Assembly (NCBI RefSeq): GCF_002351485.1
Contig: NZ_NWMW01000002.1
Location: forward strand, 806,001 to 870,000
Origin: Sphingomonas spermidinifaciens
Lineage (GTDB): Bacteria; Pseudomonadota; Alphaproteobacteria; Sphingomonadales; Sphingomonadaceae
Reading direction: 5' to 3'
DNA length: 64,000 nt
The notes under the pieces were generated by a model. The model had not been told where the DNA came from, did not search any database, and saw only the letters and a program-made list of their open reading frames with translations. The translations under genes and the position numbers were made by a program. Positions 8,872-20,690 of this stretch are shown here, piece by piece. The number at the start of each line of letters is the position of its first letter. Position 1 is the first letter of the stretch.

Positions 8872-9228
8872 ATGCGGATGGTGTTGGCACTGGCGTTGAT
8901 CGGCATGCCGGCGGCGGCACAGGTGTCCAACCCGCTCGCGGGACGCTGGACCGTCGATTTGTCGAGCGAGCCGGGCACGCCCTACACCAAGACGATGGAA
9001 TTGACCCTCGCACCCGATGGCGGGGTGACCGGCAGCTTCTACGACAGCGAGATACAGGCGGGAAAGTGGAAGACTGATCGCGGGCGGACCTGTGTCAGCT
9101 TCAGGACGAGCGACGGCAAGGGGCCTTATCACACCGCCGCGTGCCTGCGCGGCGACCGCGTCGAGGGGCAGACCTGGGCCGAGCACCGCAACTTCCTGTT
9201 CAACTGGAACGCGGTGCGCGGCGACTGA
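8872..9228 (+). CDS. Small secreted hypothetical protein
   Basis: A 118-residue protein with an N-terminal signal peptide (MRMVLALALIGMPAAAQ, cleavage likely after AAA-Q). The beta-rich mature part contains paired strands such as GRWTVDLSS, GGVTGSFYDSE and KTDRGRTCVSF, plus two cysteines. GGAGGTGAGCG directly precedes ATG 8872. I do not recognise the family; a small periplasmic beta-barrel or lipocalin-like fold is a guess. The downstream gene also codes for an exported protein. Confidence 0.7.
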   Translation: MRMVLALALIGMPAAAQVSNPLAGRWTVDLSSEPGTPYTKTMELTLAPDGGVTGSFYDSEIQAGKWKTDRGRTCVSFRTSDGKGPYHTAACLRGDRVEGQTWAEHRNFLFNWNAVRGD

Positions 9229-9302
9229 CCGACCCTTGCGGTGATTTGCACCGCTGCTACACCTTGTTACCGACGACACTTCTTCTCGGGACTTCACGAC
9301 AC

Positions 9303-10937
9303 ATGCGCACGACCTTCGCCGCGACGATCGCGGCCGCGTTGCTTTCGACCTCGGCCTTCGCGCAGACCGCTGCCGACTTCTCGGCCGATCGGGTGAAGGC
9401 CGACGTGACCTGGCTGGCGGACGATGCGCGGCAGGGGCGTGATGCGGGCAAGCCGGGTTACGACGCGGCGGCGAAGTACGTCGCCGACCGCTTCGCCGCG
9501 CTTGGCCTGACGCCCGCCAACAACGGTGAGTGGTATCAGCAGGTGCCCTTCGTCACCGTGACCGCCGACACCAAGGCGCCGCGCGGCCTGACGATCGGCG
9601 GCAGGACGTTCGCGCACAAGGGCGATGCGATGGCAACGCTCTACGGCACCGGCGCGCAGGCGCTCGAGACCGAAGCGGTGTTCGTCGGGCGCGGCGTCGT
9701 CGACAAGGCGCGCGGGCTCGACGACTATGCCGGCATCGACGTCAAGGGGAAGACCGTCGTCCTCTTCTATGGCGTGCCGAAGAACCTGCCGAGCGACGTC
9801 GCCGCGGCGATCAACAACCGCAAGGCCAAGATCGCCGAGGAGCATGGGGCGATCGGTGTCATCACCGTGCTCGACAGCGAGACGGCGAAGCGCTTTCCCT
9901 GGAAGGAGATCGCCGACCACGGCGACGAGCCCTATATGAGCTGGGCGACCGAGACGGGCGACCCCTATCGCACCGCCGCAGGGGTCAAGGCATCAGGCCT
10001 CGTTCGCGGCGCGGCGGCCGAGGCACTGTTTGCGGGCGCCCCGCAAAGCTATGCGCAGGTGCTGGCGGCGATCGACAAGGGCGCGGAGGTAAAGCCTTTC
10101 GCGCTGAAGCCGCAGGTGAGGTTCAACGCGACTTCCGCCGCCGAGCGCTTCACCAGCCCCAACGTCGTGGCGATGATCCCCGGCAGCGATCCGACGCTGA
10201 AGGGCGAGGCGGTGCTCCTGATGGCGCATCTCGACCATGTCGGCGTCGATCCGAACGTGAAGGGCGAGGACAAGATCTTCAACGGTGCGATGGACAATGC
10301 CGCCGGTATCGCGACGATGCTTGAGGCGGCGCGCGCCTTTACGAAGAGCAACCCCAAGCCCAAGCGCACGGTCATCTTCGCCGCGGTGACGGCGGAGGAG
10401 GACGGGCTGCTCGGCTCGCAATATCTCGCCAAGCACCCACTGCCGGGCGCGAAGGTGACGAGCGTCGTCAACCTCGACATGCCGGTGCTGCTCTACGACT
10501 TCACCGATGTGGTGGCGTTCGGCGCCGAACATTCGACGATGGGACCGATCGTTGCCAAGGCGGCGGGCGACATGGGGATCAAGCTGTCCCCCGATCCTAT
10601 GCCGGAGGAGGGGCTGTTCACCCGCTCCGACCACTATCGCTTCGTGACCGAAGGGGTGCCGTCGGTGTTCCTCGTCACCGGCTTCGCCAATGGCGGGGAA
10701 AAGGCGTTCAAGGACTTTCTCGCCACCCATTACCACAAGCCGAGCGACCAGGTGACGCTGCCCTTCGACTGGACCGCCGGGGCCAAGTTCGCGAGGGTGA
10801 ACTACAACATCGCCCGCGCCCTAGCCGACGCGCCCGAGGCGCCGCGCTGGTACAAGGATTCGAGCTTCGGACAGCTGTTCGCGGCCGATGCGCCAAAGGC
10901 CGACCGGCCCGCGGGCGAGGCGGCGCCGGCGAAGTAA
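9303..10937 (+). CDS. Secreted M28-family zinc aminopeptidase
   Basis: A 544-residue exported metallopeptidase: signal peptide at 1-~21 (ending SAFAQ), a protease-associated (PA) insert around 120-280, and an M28 catalytic core. Zinc ligands are visible in order: HLDHVG, MDNAAG (bridging Asp), TAEEDGLLGS (Glu pair), NLDMPV, and RSDHYRF (His). It probably removes N-terminal residues from peptides in the periplasm, perhaps feeding peptide uptake. The start is ATG 9303 because the signal peptide begins there; upstream in-frame codons overlap the previous gene. Confidence 0.92.
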   Translation: MRTTFAATIAAALLSTSAFAQTAADFSADRVKADVTWLADDARQGRDAGKPGYDAAAKYVADRFAALGLTPANNGEWYQQVPFVTVTADTKAPRGLTIGGRTFAHKGDAMATLYGTGAQALETEAVFVGRGVVDKARGLDDYAGIDVKGKTVVLFYGVPKNLPSDVAAAINNRKAKIAEEHGAIGVITVLDSETAKRFPWKEIADHGDEPYMSWATETGDPYRTAAGVKASGLVRGAAAEALFAGAPQSYAQVLAAIDKGAEVKPFALKPQVRFNATSAAERFTSPNVVAMIPGSDPTLKGEAVLLMAHLDHVGVDPNVKGEDKIFNGAMDNAAGIATMLEAARAFTKSNPKPKRTVIFAAVTAEEDGLLGSQYLAKHPLPGAKVTSVVNLDMPVLLYDFTDVVAFGAEHSTMGPIVAKAAGDMGIKLSPDPMPEEGLFTRSDHYRFVTEGVPSVFLVTGFANGGEKAFKDFLATHYHKPSDQVTLPFDWTAGAKFARVNYNIARALADAPEAPRWYKDSSFGQLFAADAPKADRPAGEAAPAK

Positions 10938-10952
10938 GGCACTAGAAGCGCG

Positions 10953-11008
10953 ACCCCGGATCAGGTCCGGGGTGCCGGGAAAGAGACCGGCCCCGCGCAA
11001 GCGGGGCC
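10953..11008. repeat. Tandem REP-like palindrome between converging genes
   Basis: ACCCCGGA (10953-10960) pairs with TCCGGGGT (10966-10973); GGCCCCGC (10989-10996) pairs with GCGGGGCC (11001-11008) around GCAA. The first unit is nearly identical to one at 48774-48794, and shares its flank AGAAGCGCGACCC with 31011. It is likely a dispersed sphingomonad repeat that also separates converging transcripts. Confidence 0.7.
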
Positions 11009-11014
11009 GAACCG

Positions 11015-13315
11015 TCAGAACCCTGTCTTCAGCGTCACGAAGACCTGCTGCGGCGCACCCGCCAGCAGCGTCTGGTTGTCGCCGCGATTGCCAAAGCCGT
11101 TCGAGCCGATCGTCGCGACATATTCCTCGTCGAACAGGTTGGTCGCATTGCCCTGGATCTCGAAGCCACGGTCGCCCTCCAGTCGGATACGCACGCCGAT
11201 CGACGCATCGACCAGCACGCGGCCATCGACGAACTGGTCGTTCTCGTACGTGAAATAGCGCCGCGACATATAATTGGCGCCGAGCCTGCCGAAGAACAGC
11301 TCGCCGTCATAGGTGACCTCACCCTTGACGAGGTGCTTGGGCGTGTCGACCACCTGCTTGTCGGCGGTTCGCGCGATCAGCGTGCCCGCGCGGTCGAACA
11401 CGTCGTCCTGATAGGTGGAGTCGGTATAGCTGTACGAGGCGAAGGCGCCGAAGCCCATCGGCAGCCGGACCTCGGCCGCCGCCTCGAACCCCAGCGAGCG
11501 GACCGAACCGACATTCTGGAGGATCGCCGGATTGCCCTGGATGCCCGCGCCCACCGACTGCGCGATCAGTCTGTTGCGGAAATCGACCAGATAGCCCGCC
11601 AGGCTGAGGTTGAAGCCGCGACCACGAAGCCGTCCACCGACCTCATAGGTGTCCGATTCCTCGGGCCGCAGGCCGCCCAGATTGTCGAAGCCGGCCTGCG
11701 TCGTTGCGAACGGGCCGGTGGTGGCCGACGAGGTAAAGGCGCGCTTGACCTGGGTGAAGCCGCCGAACAGCTCCGCATCGTCGGTCAGCTGGAAGGCGAC
11801 GCCCGCATGCGGCTGGAACCAGTCGCGTACCTTGATCGTGCCCGAGGCGAGGCCGCCGCCGATGATGGGGTCGGCCTCGTTGGTGACCTCGAACCCCTTC
11901 CAGCCCAGATTGATGGTCAGCGCGCCGAGCGTGATCTTGTCGCGCACATAATATTGCACCGTCTCGGTCTGATAGTCGAAGTCCCACTGCGTCGCGAAGG
12001 GAAGCGCCTGGAAATCGAGGCTGTCGCGCGTGGGGAACAGCCGACTGCCGAGCGCATAGAAGCGGCGCGCCTGGCGGAAGTCGTTCAGCTCGTACCAGCC
12101 GCCCACCGTCAATTCGTTGAAGCCCAGATTGCCGGTGACCGACCCGAACGCGCCCTTACGCTTGATGTCGTATTCGGTCGTGCGGATTGAGATCGGCACG
12201 CCCGTCGGCGCCGAGAAGACATAGGGCGTGTACCAGATGCCCTGGCCGCGATTATTGTGGTAATAGGCGCTAAGGTTGAAGCGCACCGGTGCGTTGGTGG
12301 TGCTGCGCACGCCCATTGCAGCGAGATAGTCGGTGCGCAGCCCCGCGGCGTTGAAATAGGCGTCGTCGACCGAGGCGATCGGCGCGGGATAGGTCGTCCC
12401 CGCACCGGGGTTGAAGCGCGGCGCGCCGGTGTCGCCGCGATTGGCGCCGATATCGGCCAGCCGGATCGCGAGCGGATAGTCGCCCGACACATTGTCCCAG
12501 TCATAGCCCAGCCGGTCGATCATGCCGAGCGACAGGTCCTGATAGTCGTTCTCGCGCCGGTCGGAGAAGTTGAAGGTGCCATAGAGCTCGACCGCCGGGG
12601 TGAGCGGCGCCACCGCCTTGAAATTGGCCTGGTGCTGGCGCTGCGAGCCAACGCCCTTCCACTTGTCCATGTCGAGATAGCCATAGGAGAAATAGGCGCG
12701 CGGCCCGTTGTCGCCCAGCATCCCGGTGTCGAACCGGAAGAACCCGCGCACCGTGTTCTCGCTGCCATAGGTGCCGTTGGCGGTGACGAGCGGCGTGTCG
12801 GAGGGATCGCGCGAGAAGAATTCGATCGTGCCGCCCAGGTTGTTGGTCGCCTGCGTCCCGATCGATCCCGCGCCCTGCGATACCTGCGTCACGCCAATAT
12901 TCTCCGACGAGATCGCGCGGCTGATGTGCAGGCCGTTGGTGTTGCCATAGCTGCCGTCGCCCAGCGGAATGCCGTCGAGCGTGAAGCCGATCTGGTTCTG
13001 GTTGAACCCACGGATCGAGACGCGCTGCGACCATTCATAGGCACCAAAGGGATCGGCCGCCTGGAAATTGACGCCCGGCAGCTTCTCGATCGCCTTCAAG
13101 GGGCTGGTGCCCGGCGTCAGCAGCGCGAAGTCGCGCTCGGACAACTCCTGCACCTGTCGCGTCTCGCCCCGGCCGATGATGATGATGTCGTCCTCGGGCT
13201 CGGCGGCAGGGGTGCTGTCGACCGCCGGCTGTTCGGCGGGCACGCGGTCTTCGGCAAAGGCGGCAGCGGGCAGCGCAAGGGCGGTGCCGGCGAGCAGGGC
13301 GGCGCAAAGCTTCAT
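11015..13315 (-). CDS. TonB-dependent outer-membrane receptor
   Basis: A 766-residue receptor: signal peptide (LLAGTALALPAAAFAED), a TonB-box-like stretch near DDIIIIGRGETRQV, and a plug domain containing RVSIRGFNQNQIGFTLDGIP and LGGTIEFFSRD. About 600 residues of alternating aromatic beta-strands then form the 22-strand barrel, ending in the typical terminal Phe (VTLKTGF). It imports a ligand using TonB energy. The substrate is not evident; no transporter or regulator for it lies alongside. It is transcribed away from clpB. Confidence 0.93.
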   Translation of the reverse strand: MKLCAALLAGTALALPAAAFAEDRVPAEQPAVDSTPAAEPEDDIIIIGRGETRQVQELSERDFALLTPGTSPLKAIEKLPGVNFQAADPFGAYEWSQRVSIRGFNQNQIGFTLDGIPLGDGSYGNTNGLHISRAISSENIGVTQVSQGAGSIGTQATNNLGGTIEFFSRDPSDTPLVTANGTYGSENTVRGFFRFDTGMLGDNGPRAYFSYGYLDMDKWKGVGSQRQHQANFKAVAPLTPAVELYGTFNFSDRRENDYQDLSLGMIDRLGYDWDNVSGDYPLAIRLADIGANRGDTGAPRFNPGAGTTYPAPIASVDDAYFNAAGLRTDYLAAMGVRSTTNAPVRFNLSAYYHNNRGQGIWYTPYVFSAPTGVPISIRTTEYDIKRKGAFGSVTGNLGFNELTVGGWYELNDFRQARRFYALGSRLFPTRDSLDFQALPFATQWDFDYQTETVQYYVRDKITLGALTINLGWKGFEVTNEADPIIGGGLASGTIKVRDWFQPHAGVAFQLTDDAELFGGFTQVKRAFTSSATTGPFATTQAGFDNLGGLRPEESDTYEVGGRLRGRGFNLSLAGYLVDFRNRLIAQSVGAGIQGNPAILQNVGSVRSLGFEAAAEVRLPMGFGAFASYSYTDSTYQDDVFDRAGTLIARTADKQVVDTPKHLVKGEVTYDGELFFGRLGANYMSRRYFTYENDQFVDGRVLVDASIGVRIRLEGDRGFEIQGNATNLFDEEYVATIGSNGFGNRGDNQTLLAGAPQQVFVTLKTGF

Positions 13316-13442
13316 GATGGTTTCCCCTCGGCCGCGCGCTACAAGGGCGGTCGGCTCGATCCGGGCGGCTAGCGCGGCTGCGTGTCGGTGCGGTGCCCGA
13401 GTGATGACGTTGCGATGACGAAACGGATTCTGATTATGACGG

Positions 13443-13472
13443 CCCTTGTGTTGCCTGTTTGCAACACTATCT
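13443..13472 (+). promoter_or_regulatory. Inverted repeat and possible heat-shock promoter of clpB
   Basis: GTGTTGC (13448-13454) and GCAACAC (13461-13467) are a perfect 7-bp inverted repeat about 35 bases before clpB. CCCTTG at 13443-13448 and CTATCT at 13467-13472 could be -35 and -10 elements, with the repeat lying between. The repeat is not CIRCE. Regulation by sigma-32 is expected for clpB but is not proved by these bases. Confidence 0.35.
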
Positions 13473-13500
13473 CGCGGCGCATCATATGGCAGGGGATGGC

Positions 13501-16080
<2,580 letters not shown>

Positions 16081-16087
16081 AGAAAAG

Positions 16088-16120
16088 GGAGGCGGGCGTT
16101 CAGGGCGCCCGCCTCCTTCG
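16088..16120 (+). terminator. Terminator after clpB
   Basis: GGAGGCGGGCG (16088-16098) pairs perfectly with CGCCCGCCTCC (16106-16116), loop TTCAGGG, followed by TTCGT. The stem is very stable and sits just after the clpB stop, facing the converging TonB receptor gene. Confidence 0.75.
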
Positions 16121-16129
16121 TCAGAAGCG

Positions 16130-19100
16130 TCAGAAGCCGACGCGCAGCTGGATGCGGGCCGAACGCGGCGTCTGGAAGCCGAGCGGCGAGCGATATTGCG
16201 GGTTGGGCGTCCCGTTCCCCGCTTCCCCGAACTCGTCGAAATCGAGCGCCGATTTGGAATTGAAGACGTTGAACAGGTCGAACCGGAGCGAAGCGTCGAA
16301 CGTATCGACGGGCACGCGGACCTGCGCCGTCAGGTTGATCTCCTTGCGCCAGTCGCTCTGGAAGGCGGTGCCGCGCTCGACGATCTGCCCGCCGCAGAAA
16401 TTGCCCGCCGCGCCGTAGAGTGCCGCGACCGGATCAACGTCTTCCGGCACCACGCCGATGCAGCCGAACTTGCGCGGCGACTGGATGAAGGCGTTGGCAC
16501 CCAGCGTGATCGCGTCGTTGAGCGTGTAGCTGCCGAACAGCTTGAAGGTGTGGCGACGATGGCCCGGCAGGAAGCCATAGGAGCCGACGGTGAGGCCGGG
16601 GCTGTCGAAGTCCTGGGTCAGGCCGCTATCGACCTGACCGATGTCGGACTTCACGCCGCCCTCGATATTCCCCTTGAGGTTGGCCCAGGTGTACGAACCC
16701 TGGAGCGACCAGACGCCGTCGTATTCACGCTCGAATTCGAACGTGACCGCATCGTAGGTGCGCCGCGCCCCCGGATAGCCGAGCTGGTCGGCGGTCAGGG
16801 TGACGGTGCGCAGCTCGGTCTCGCCGGGCAGCGGGGTGTCGAGCAGGATCTGCGCGTCCTCACCCGGATTGAGCAGGACATACTGGTGGAAGCCGATCCA
16901 AATGTCCTCGCAGCCCGAAATCCCCTCAGCCGCACACAGGTCGCGGACGGCGAGGTCGATCGCGCTGTCCTCGAGCGAACGGTTGAGCTTGCGGTGGGTG
17001 TAGTTGAGGCCCACGCGCCAGCGGTCGCCCAGCCGCTGCTCGACACCGATGATGTACTCGTCGAGGCTCTGCGGCTTGAGGTTCTGCGAGATCACGGTCG
17101 AGGGGTCGGCCGCGGTGCCGTCGGCGATCAGCGTGCAGTTGTTGCCGCTGCCATCGGGACAGGCGACGGCATTATCAACGCCGTTCACCGGTGCGCCGGC
17201 GATCGGCACGCCGTTGTTGATGCCGGCCAGCACGAAGTACGAGCTATAGTCGAGCTCGGCACCCGCGAGGCGGATGTTGGTGTTGGTCGGGACCGGCAGG
17301 AAGTAGCGGCCAAAATTGCCGTAGAGCTTGGTCCGCTTGTCGCCGAACACGTCGAACGCGAAGCCGAGGCGCGGTCCCCACTGGTCGCCCGATTCATAGA
17401 ATCGCGTCCCGTCCGCCGTGCTGTTGACGAAGCGATCGTTGCGGAGGCCGAGCTGGAGGTTGAGGCGGTCGTTGAACAGCGTCCAGTTGTCCTGGATGTA
17501 GAACGCCTCGTTCACCGTCTCGAACGTGCCGCCATTCTCGAAGAAGCGGCGCTGAAAATACTGCGTACCTGCCGCCAGGTTGCTGATGTCGTCGGCGCCG
17601 GTCGAGGTGAACAGTTGGTACTGCCCATCGCCGGTCGGCGTCGAGAGCTGAATCGAGGTCAGCTTCTCGCGGTCGTAGCCGCCGCGGATGTGGTGCGAGC
17701 CGAGCAGGTCGAAGTAAAGGTCGGCATCGACGCGATAGAATTCGCGCTCGTCCTCGTTGGTCGTGACCGACGAGGCCGGGTTAGTGCCCGGGAAGGCCGA
17801 GGATACGCCGCTGCGGCTGTCAATGACGCGCGGGCGGGTCGTGTCGGCGGGCAGCGTCGAGTTCTGGTTCTTGTTGACGCCGTAAGCGGCCGACAGCGTG
17901 AACCAGTCGGTGAAGGTGCCGGTATAGCGCGCAACATAATTCTCGCCGCCCTGAAGGCTGCGCGACTCACCAGTGTAGGCGCCGATCTCGTTGGTGTCGG
18001 AGTTGTACTGATACTGCCGGATCAGATTCTCACGGGTGCTATTGAAATAGGTGAACTCGAGCCGCTGGCCGTCGATCGGCACGGCATCGACCTTGAAGGC
18101 GTAGAAGGGATCGTCGCTGCTCTGGAAAGTGCCCGTATTGTCGGCGGCGTTGGGCGCGTCGGCGGTGCCGTCGAACTGCGTCACCTTGCGATTGTTGTAG
18201 AGCGCGAAGAAAAACAGCTTGTCCTTGATGATCGGTCCCGACAGCGTCGCAACCATGTCGAGCCGCTCCAGCCGGTCGCTTTCATTGTCGTCGGCATAGC
18301 TGTTGGGGGCGTTCGAGCGCAGGTCATCGGGTTCCCAGTTGAACAGGACGCTGCCCGAAAATTCGTTGCCGCCCGACTTGGTGATGGCGTTGACGACGCC
18401 GCCGGTCGCGCGGCCGAATTCGGCTTGGAAGCCGCCGGTCTTGACCTCGATCGTCTGGTAGAAATCGAACGGCACGTCCGAGGGCGAGAAGCCCTGGCGG
18501 AATTCGGTGACGTTCAGGCCGTTGATGTAATAGGCGTTCTCGCTGAACGACGAGCCGCCGATCTGCGCCTGGTTGGCGAAGCGGGCATTGGACGCCGATG
18601 CGCCTTGGGTCGTGCCGGGCGCGAGCAGGATGACGTCGCGAAGATTGCGCTGGACGGGGACGCGGGTCGCGAGATCGCCGATATCGATGACCGCGCCCGT
18701 CGTGGTCCGCTCGAAATCGGCCACTTTCACGCGGCCGGCGGTGACGACGATCTCGGCATCACCGGTCGCTTCGGCGGTGGTGTTGCCGGTCGGACCGCCG
18801 CTGCCCGCGGGCGACAGCGCGAACTGGTTGCCCGCGGCGTCGGTCGATAGGACGACGCTCTCGTCGGTGAACGTGTCGAAGCCGTCGGCGGTAATGGTGA
18901 AGGTATAAGGGCCGGTCGGCACCTGCGGAATGCGATACGCGCCCGACGCGTTGGTCGTCGCGGTGCGAGAGAAGCCTTGCTCGTTCGAGCGGATCGTCAC
19001 CGTCGCGCCGGCCACGGGTTGGCCGTTGGTCGACAGGATGCGGCCCGAGGCCGTGACGTTCTGATAATCCTGCGCATGGGCAGGGGCGGCGATGGCGGCG

Positions 19101-19183
19101 GCCGCGACGATCGCGGCGCCGGTCAGGGGAAGGGCGCTCCCGGAATGCAGCAACGCCCGCGCAATTCGGCTCATCGTTCGCAT
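16130..19183 (-). CDS. Large TonB-dependent receptor with N-terminal carboxypeptidase-regulatory-like domain (Oar-like)
   Basis: A 1017-residue outer-membrane protein. After a signal peptide (ending APAHAQD) comes a CarboxypepD_reg-like beta-sandwich at ~25-115 (GRILSTNGQPVAGATVTIRS, TNASGAYRIPQVPTG). A plug follows (YYINGLNVTEF, GRATGGVVNAITKSGGNEF), then the barrel ending in RIQLRVGF. This is the Oar/OmpA-related class common in sphingomonads and xanthomonads; the substrate is unknown, perhaps peptides or glycans. ATG 19183 (MRTMSRIARA) is preceded by AGAGGG; the longer start at 19213 is less likely. The opposite strand carries a spurious long reading frame. Confidence 0.92.
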   Translation of the reverse strand: MRTMSRIARALLHSGSALPLTGAAIVAAAAIAAPAHAQDYQNVTASGRILSTNGQPVAGATVTIRSNEQGFSRTATTNASGAYRIPQVPTGPYTFTITADGFDTFTDESVVLSTDAAGNQFALSPAGSGGPTGNTTAEATGDAEIVVTAGRVKVADFERTTTGAVIDIGDLATRVPVQRNLRDVILLAPGTTQGASASNARFANQAQIGGSSFSENAYYINGLNVTEFRQGFSPSDVPFDFYQTIEVKTGGFQAEFGRATGGVVNAITKSGGNEFSGSVLFNWEPDDLRSNAPNSYADDNESDRLERLDMVATLSGPIIKDKLFFFALYNNRKVTQFDGTADAPNAADNTGTFQSSDDPFYAFKVDAVPIDGQRLEFTYFNSTRENLIRQYQYNSDTNEIGAYTGESRSLQGGENYVARYTGTFTDWFTLSAAYGVNKNQNSTLPADTTRPRVIDSRSGVSSAFPGTNPASSVTTNEDEREFYRVDADLYFDLLGSHHIRGGYDREKLTSIQLSTPTGDGQYQLFTSTGADDISNLAAGTQYFQRRFFENGGTFETVNEAFYIQDNWTLFNDRLNLQLGLRNDRFVNSTADGTRFYESGDQWGPRLGFAFDVFGDKRTKLYGNFGRYFLPVPTNTNIRLAGAELDYSSYFVLAGINNGVPIAGAPVNGVDNAVACPDGSGNNCTLIADGTAADPSTVISQNLKPQSLDEYIIGVEQRLGDRWRVGLNYTHRKLNRSLEDSAIDLAVRDLCAAEGISGCEDIWIGFHQYVLLNPGEDAQILLDTPLPGETELRTVTLTADQLGYPGARRTYDAVTFEFEREYDGVWSLQGSYTWANLKGNIEGGVKSDIGQVDSGLTQDFDSPGLTVGSYGFLPGHRRHTFKLFGSYTLNDAITLGANAFIQSPRKFGCIGVVPEDVDPVAALYGAAGNFCGGQIVERGTAFQSDWRKEINLTAQVRVPVDTFDASLRFDLFNVFNSKSALDFDEFGEAGNGTPNPQYRSPLGFQTPRSARIQLRVGF

Positions 19184-19359
19184 GTATGTTCCCTCTTTTC
19201 GACGTGGCCGCACTGATGGCGGCCTTGGCGACCGGGTCGAAAAGTGCCCGGTTGGAACAGGTTGCGAAGTGAGGATGCGTTTGTAACTAGTTTTTTGACC
19301 CTTTCGGGTGATTGGTTGCCGCGTGTCTCATTTATGTCACGATGGTTACGATCTGTTGC

Positions 19360-20646
19360 TCAAGGCAGGATCAACCCCGCCAGCGCCGCGGACATGAGGT
19401 TGGCAAGACTCCCCGCCAGCAGCGCGCGCACGCCCAGCCGGGCGATCATCGGCCGCTGGTTGGGGGCGAGGCTGCCGGTCGCGGCCATCTGGATCGCGAT
19501 CGAGCTGAAATTGGCGAAGCCGCACAGCGCGAAGGTGATGATCGCTTGCGTGCGGACGCTCAGCGTGTCGCCCAGCTTGCCCAGTTCGATGAACGCGACG
19601 AACTCGTTGAGGACGAGCTTGGTGCCGAACAGGCCGCCGGCGCGTCCCGCCTCTTCCCACGGAATGTTGAGGAGGAACATGACCGGCTGGAACACAGTGC
19701 CGATCACCTGCTGGAAGCTGAGCGCCGGATAGCCGAGCCAGCCGCCGACCACGCCGAGCAGCCCGTTGGCCATCGCCACCAACGCGACGAAGGCGAGTAC
19801 CATCGCGCCGACCGCGACGGCGATCTTGACGCCGGTCTGCGCGCCCATCGCCGCGGCCATGATGATGTTGGCGGCGCGCTCGTCCTCGGGATCGGGCTCG
19901 GCGACGGCGAGGACGGCGGCTTCCTCGACCCCCTCGGCCTGGAGCACGGGCTCGGGCGCGACGTCGGGCATGATGATCTTGGCCATCAGAATGCCGCCGG
20001 GCGCCGCCATGAAGCTGGCGGCGAGCAGATAGGGCAGCGACTGGGGGCCGAGGAACGAGGCATAGGCGGCAAGGATCGTGCCCGCGACGCCCGCCATGCC
20101 GACCGACATGACCGCGAACAGCTGGCTGGGGGTGAGGCTTGCCAGATAGGGGCGGATGACCAGCGGCGATTCTGACTGGCCGACGAAGATGTTGGCCGCC
20201 GCGCACAGCGACTCGACCTTGCTCACGCCGATCACCCGCTCGATCGCGCCGCCGACCCAGCGGATCACGAACTGCATGATTCGCAGATGATAGAGCACCG
20301 CGACGAGGCTGGCGAAGAAGATGATGACCGGCAGCGCCGAGATGGCGAAGCTCTGTCCCCCCATTTCGGGCGTCGCCAGCGGGCCGAAGATGAAGTCGGT
20401 CCCCGCCTTGGCATAGCCGAGGAGCGCCGACACCCCCGTCGCCAGCCCGCGGATCGCCGCCTGTCCCGCGGGGACATAGAGGACGAGGAAGGCGATGCCC
20501 GCCTGCAGCGCGAAGGCGGCACCGACGACGCGCAGCCGGATTGCGCGGCGATCGGTCGACAGCGCGAAGGCGAGGCCGAGGATGACGGCGATACCGGCCA
20601 AGCCGATCAGGAAACGGGATAGCAAGGGGCGGGCTCCGAAAGGCAC
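19360..20646 (-). CDS. NupC-family concentrative nucleoside transporter
   Basis: A 428-residue inner-membrane symporter of the CNT family, importing nucleosides with H+ or Na+. Segments in order are the N-terminal helices, then FAISALPVIIFFASLVAVLYH, the CNT signature GQSESPLVIRPYL, and LTPSQLFAVMSVGMAGVAGTI with its conserved polar residues. ALCGFANFSSIAIQM comes near the C-terminus. Length fits bacterial NupC. No nucleoside-processing gene is adjacent. It diverges closely from the CPBP remnant. Confidence 0.93.
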   Translation of the reverse strand: MPFGARPLLSRFLIGLAGIAVILGLAFALSTDRRAIRLRVVGAAFALQAGIAFLVLYVPAGQAAIRGLATGVSALLGYAKAGTDFIFGPLATPEMGGQSFAISALPVIIFFASLVAVLYHLRIMQFVIRWVGGAIERVIGVSKVESLCAAANIFVGQSESPLVIRPYLASLTPSQLFAVMSVGMAGVAGTILAAYASFLGPQSLPYLLAASFMAAPGGILMAKIIMPDVAPEPVLQAEGVEEAAVLAVAEPDPEDERAANIIMAAAMGAQTGVKIAVAVGAMVLAFVALVAMANGLLGVVGGWLGYPALSFQQVIGTVFQPVMFLLNIPWEEAGRAGGLFGTKLVLNEFVAFIELGKLGDTLSVRTQAIITFALCGFANFSSIAIQMAATGSLAPNQRPMIARLGVRALLAGSLANLMSAALAGLILP

Positions 20647-20690
20647 AAACCCCGCGTGCGTGGCATAGCGGCGCGCGCGGGGGAAGGGGC

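Noticed and set aside
13448-13467. CIRCE operator before clpB
   Set aside because: The CIRCE consensus is a 9-bp TTAGCACTC repeat with a 9-base spacer; this repeat has a different sequence and a 6-base spacer.
16196-18850. An 884-codon forward-strand frame opposite the Oar-like TonB receptor
   Set aside because: The reverse strand encodes a clear receptor with signal peptide, plug and terminal Phe. The forward frame is an Arg/Ala/Val-rich product of GC-rich codon bias without any family motif.
19255-19282. GGAAC ... CGTT before the Oar-like receptor region
   Set aside because: The spacer is 19 bases instead of 16-17, and it is on the forward strand while the receptor is on the reverse strand.
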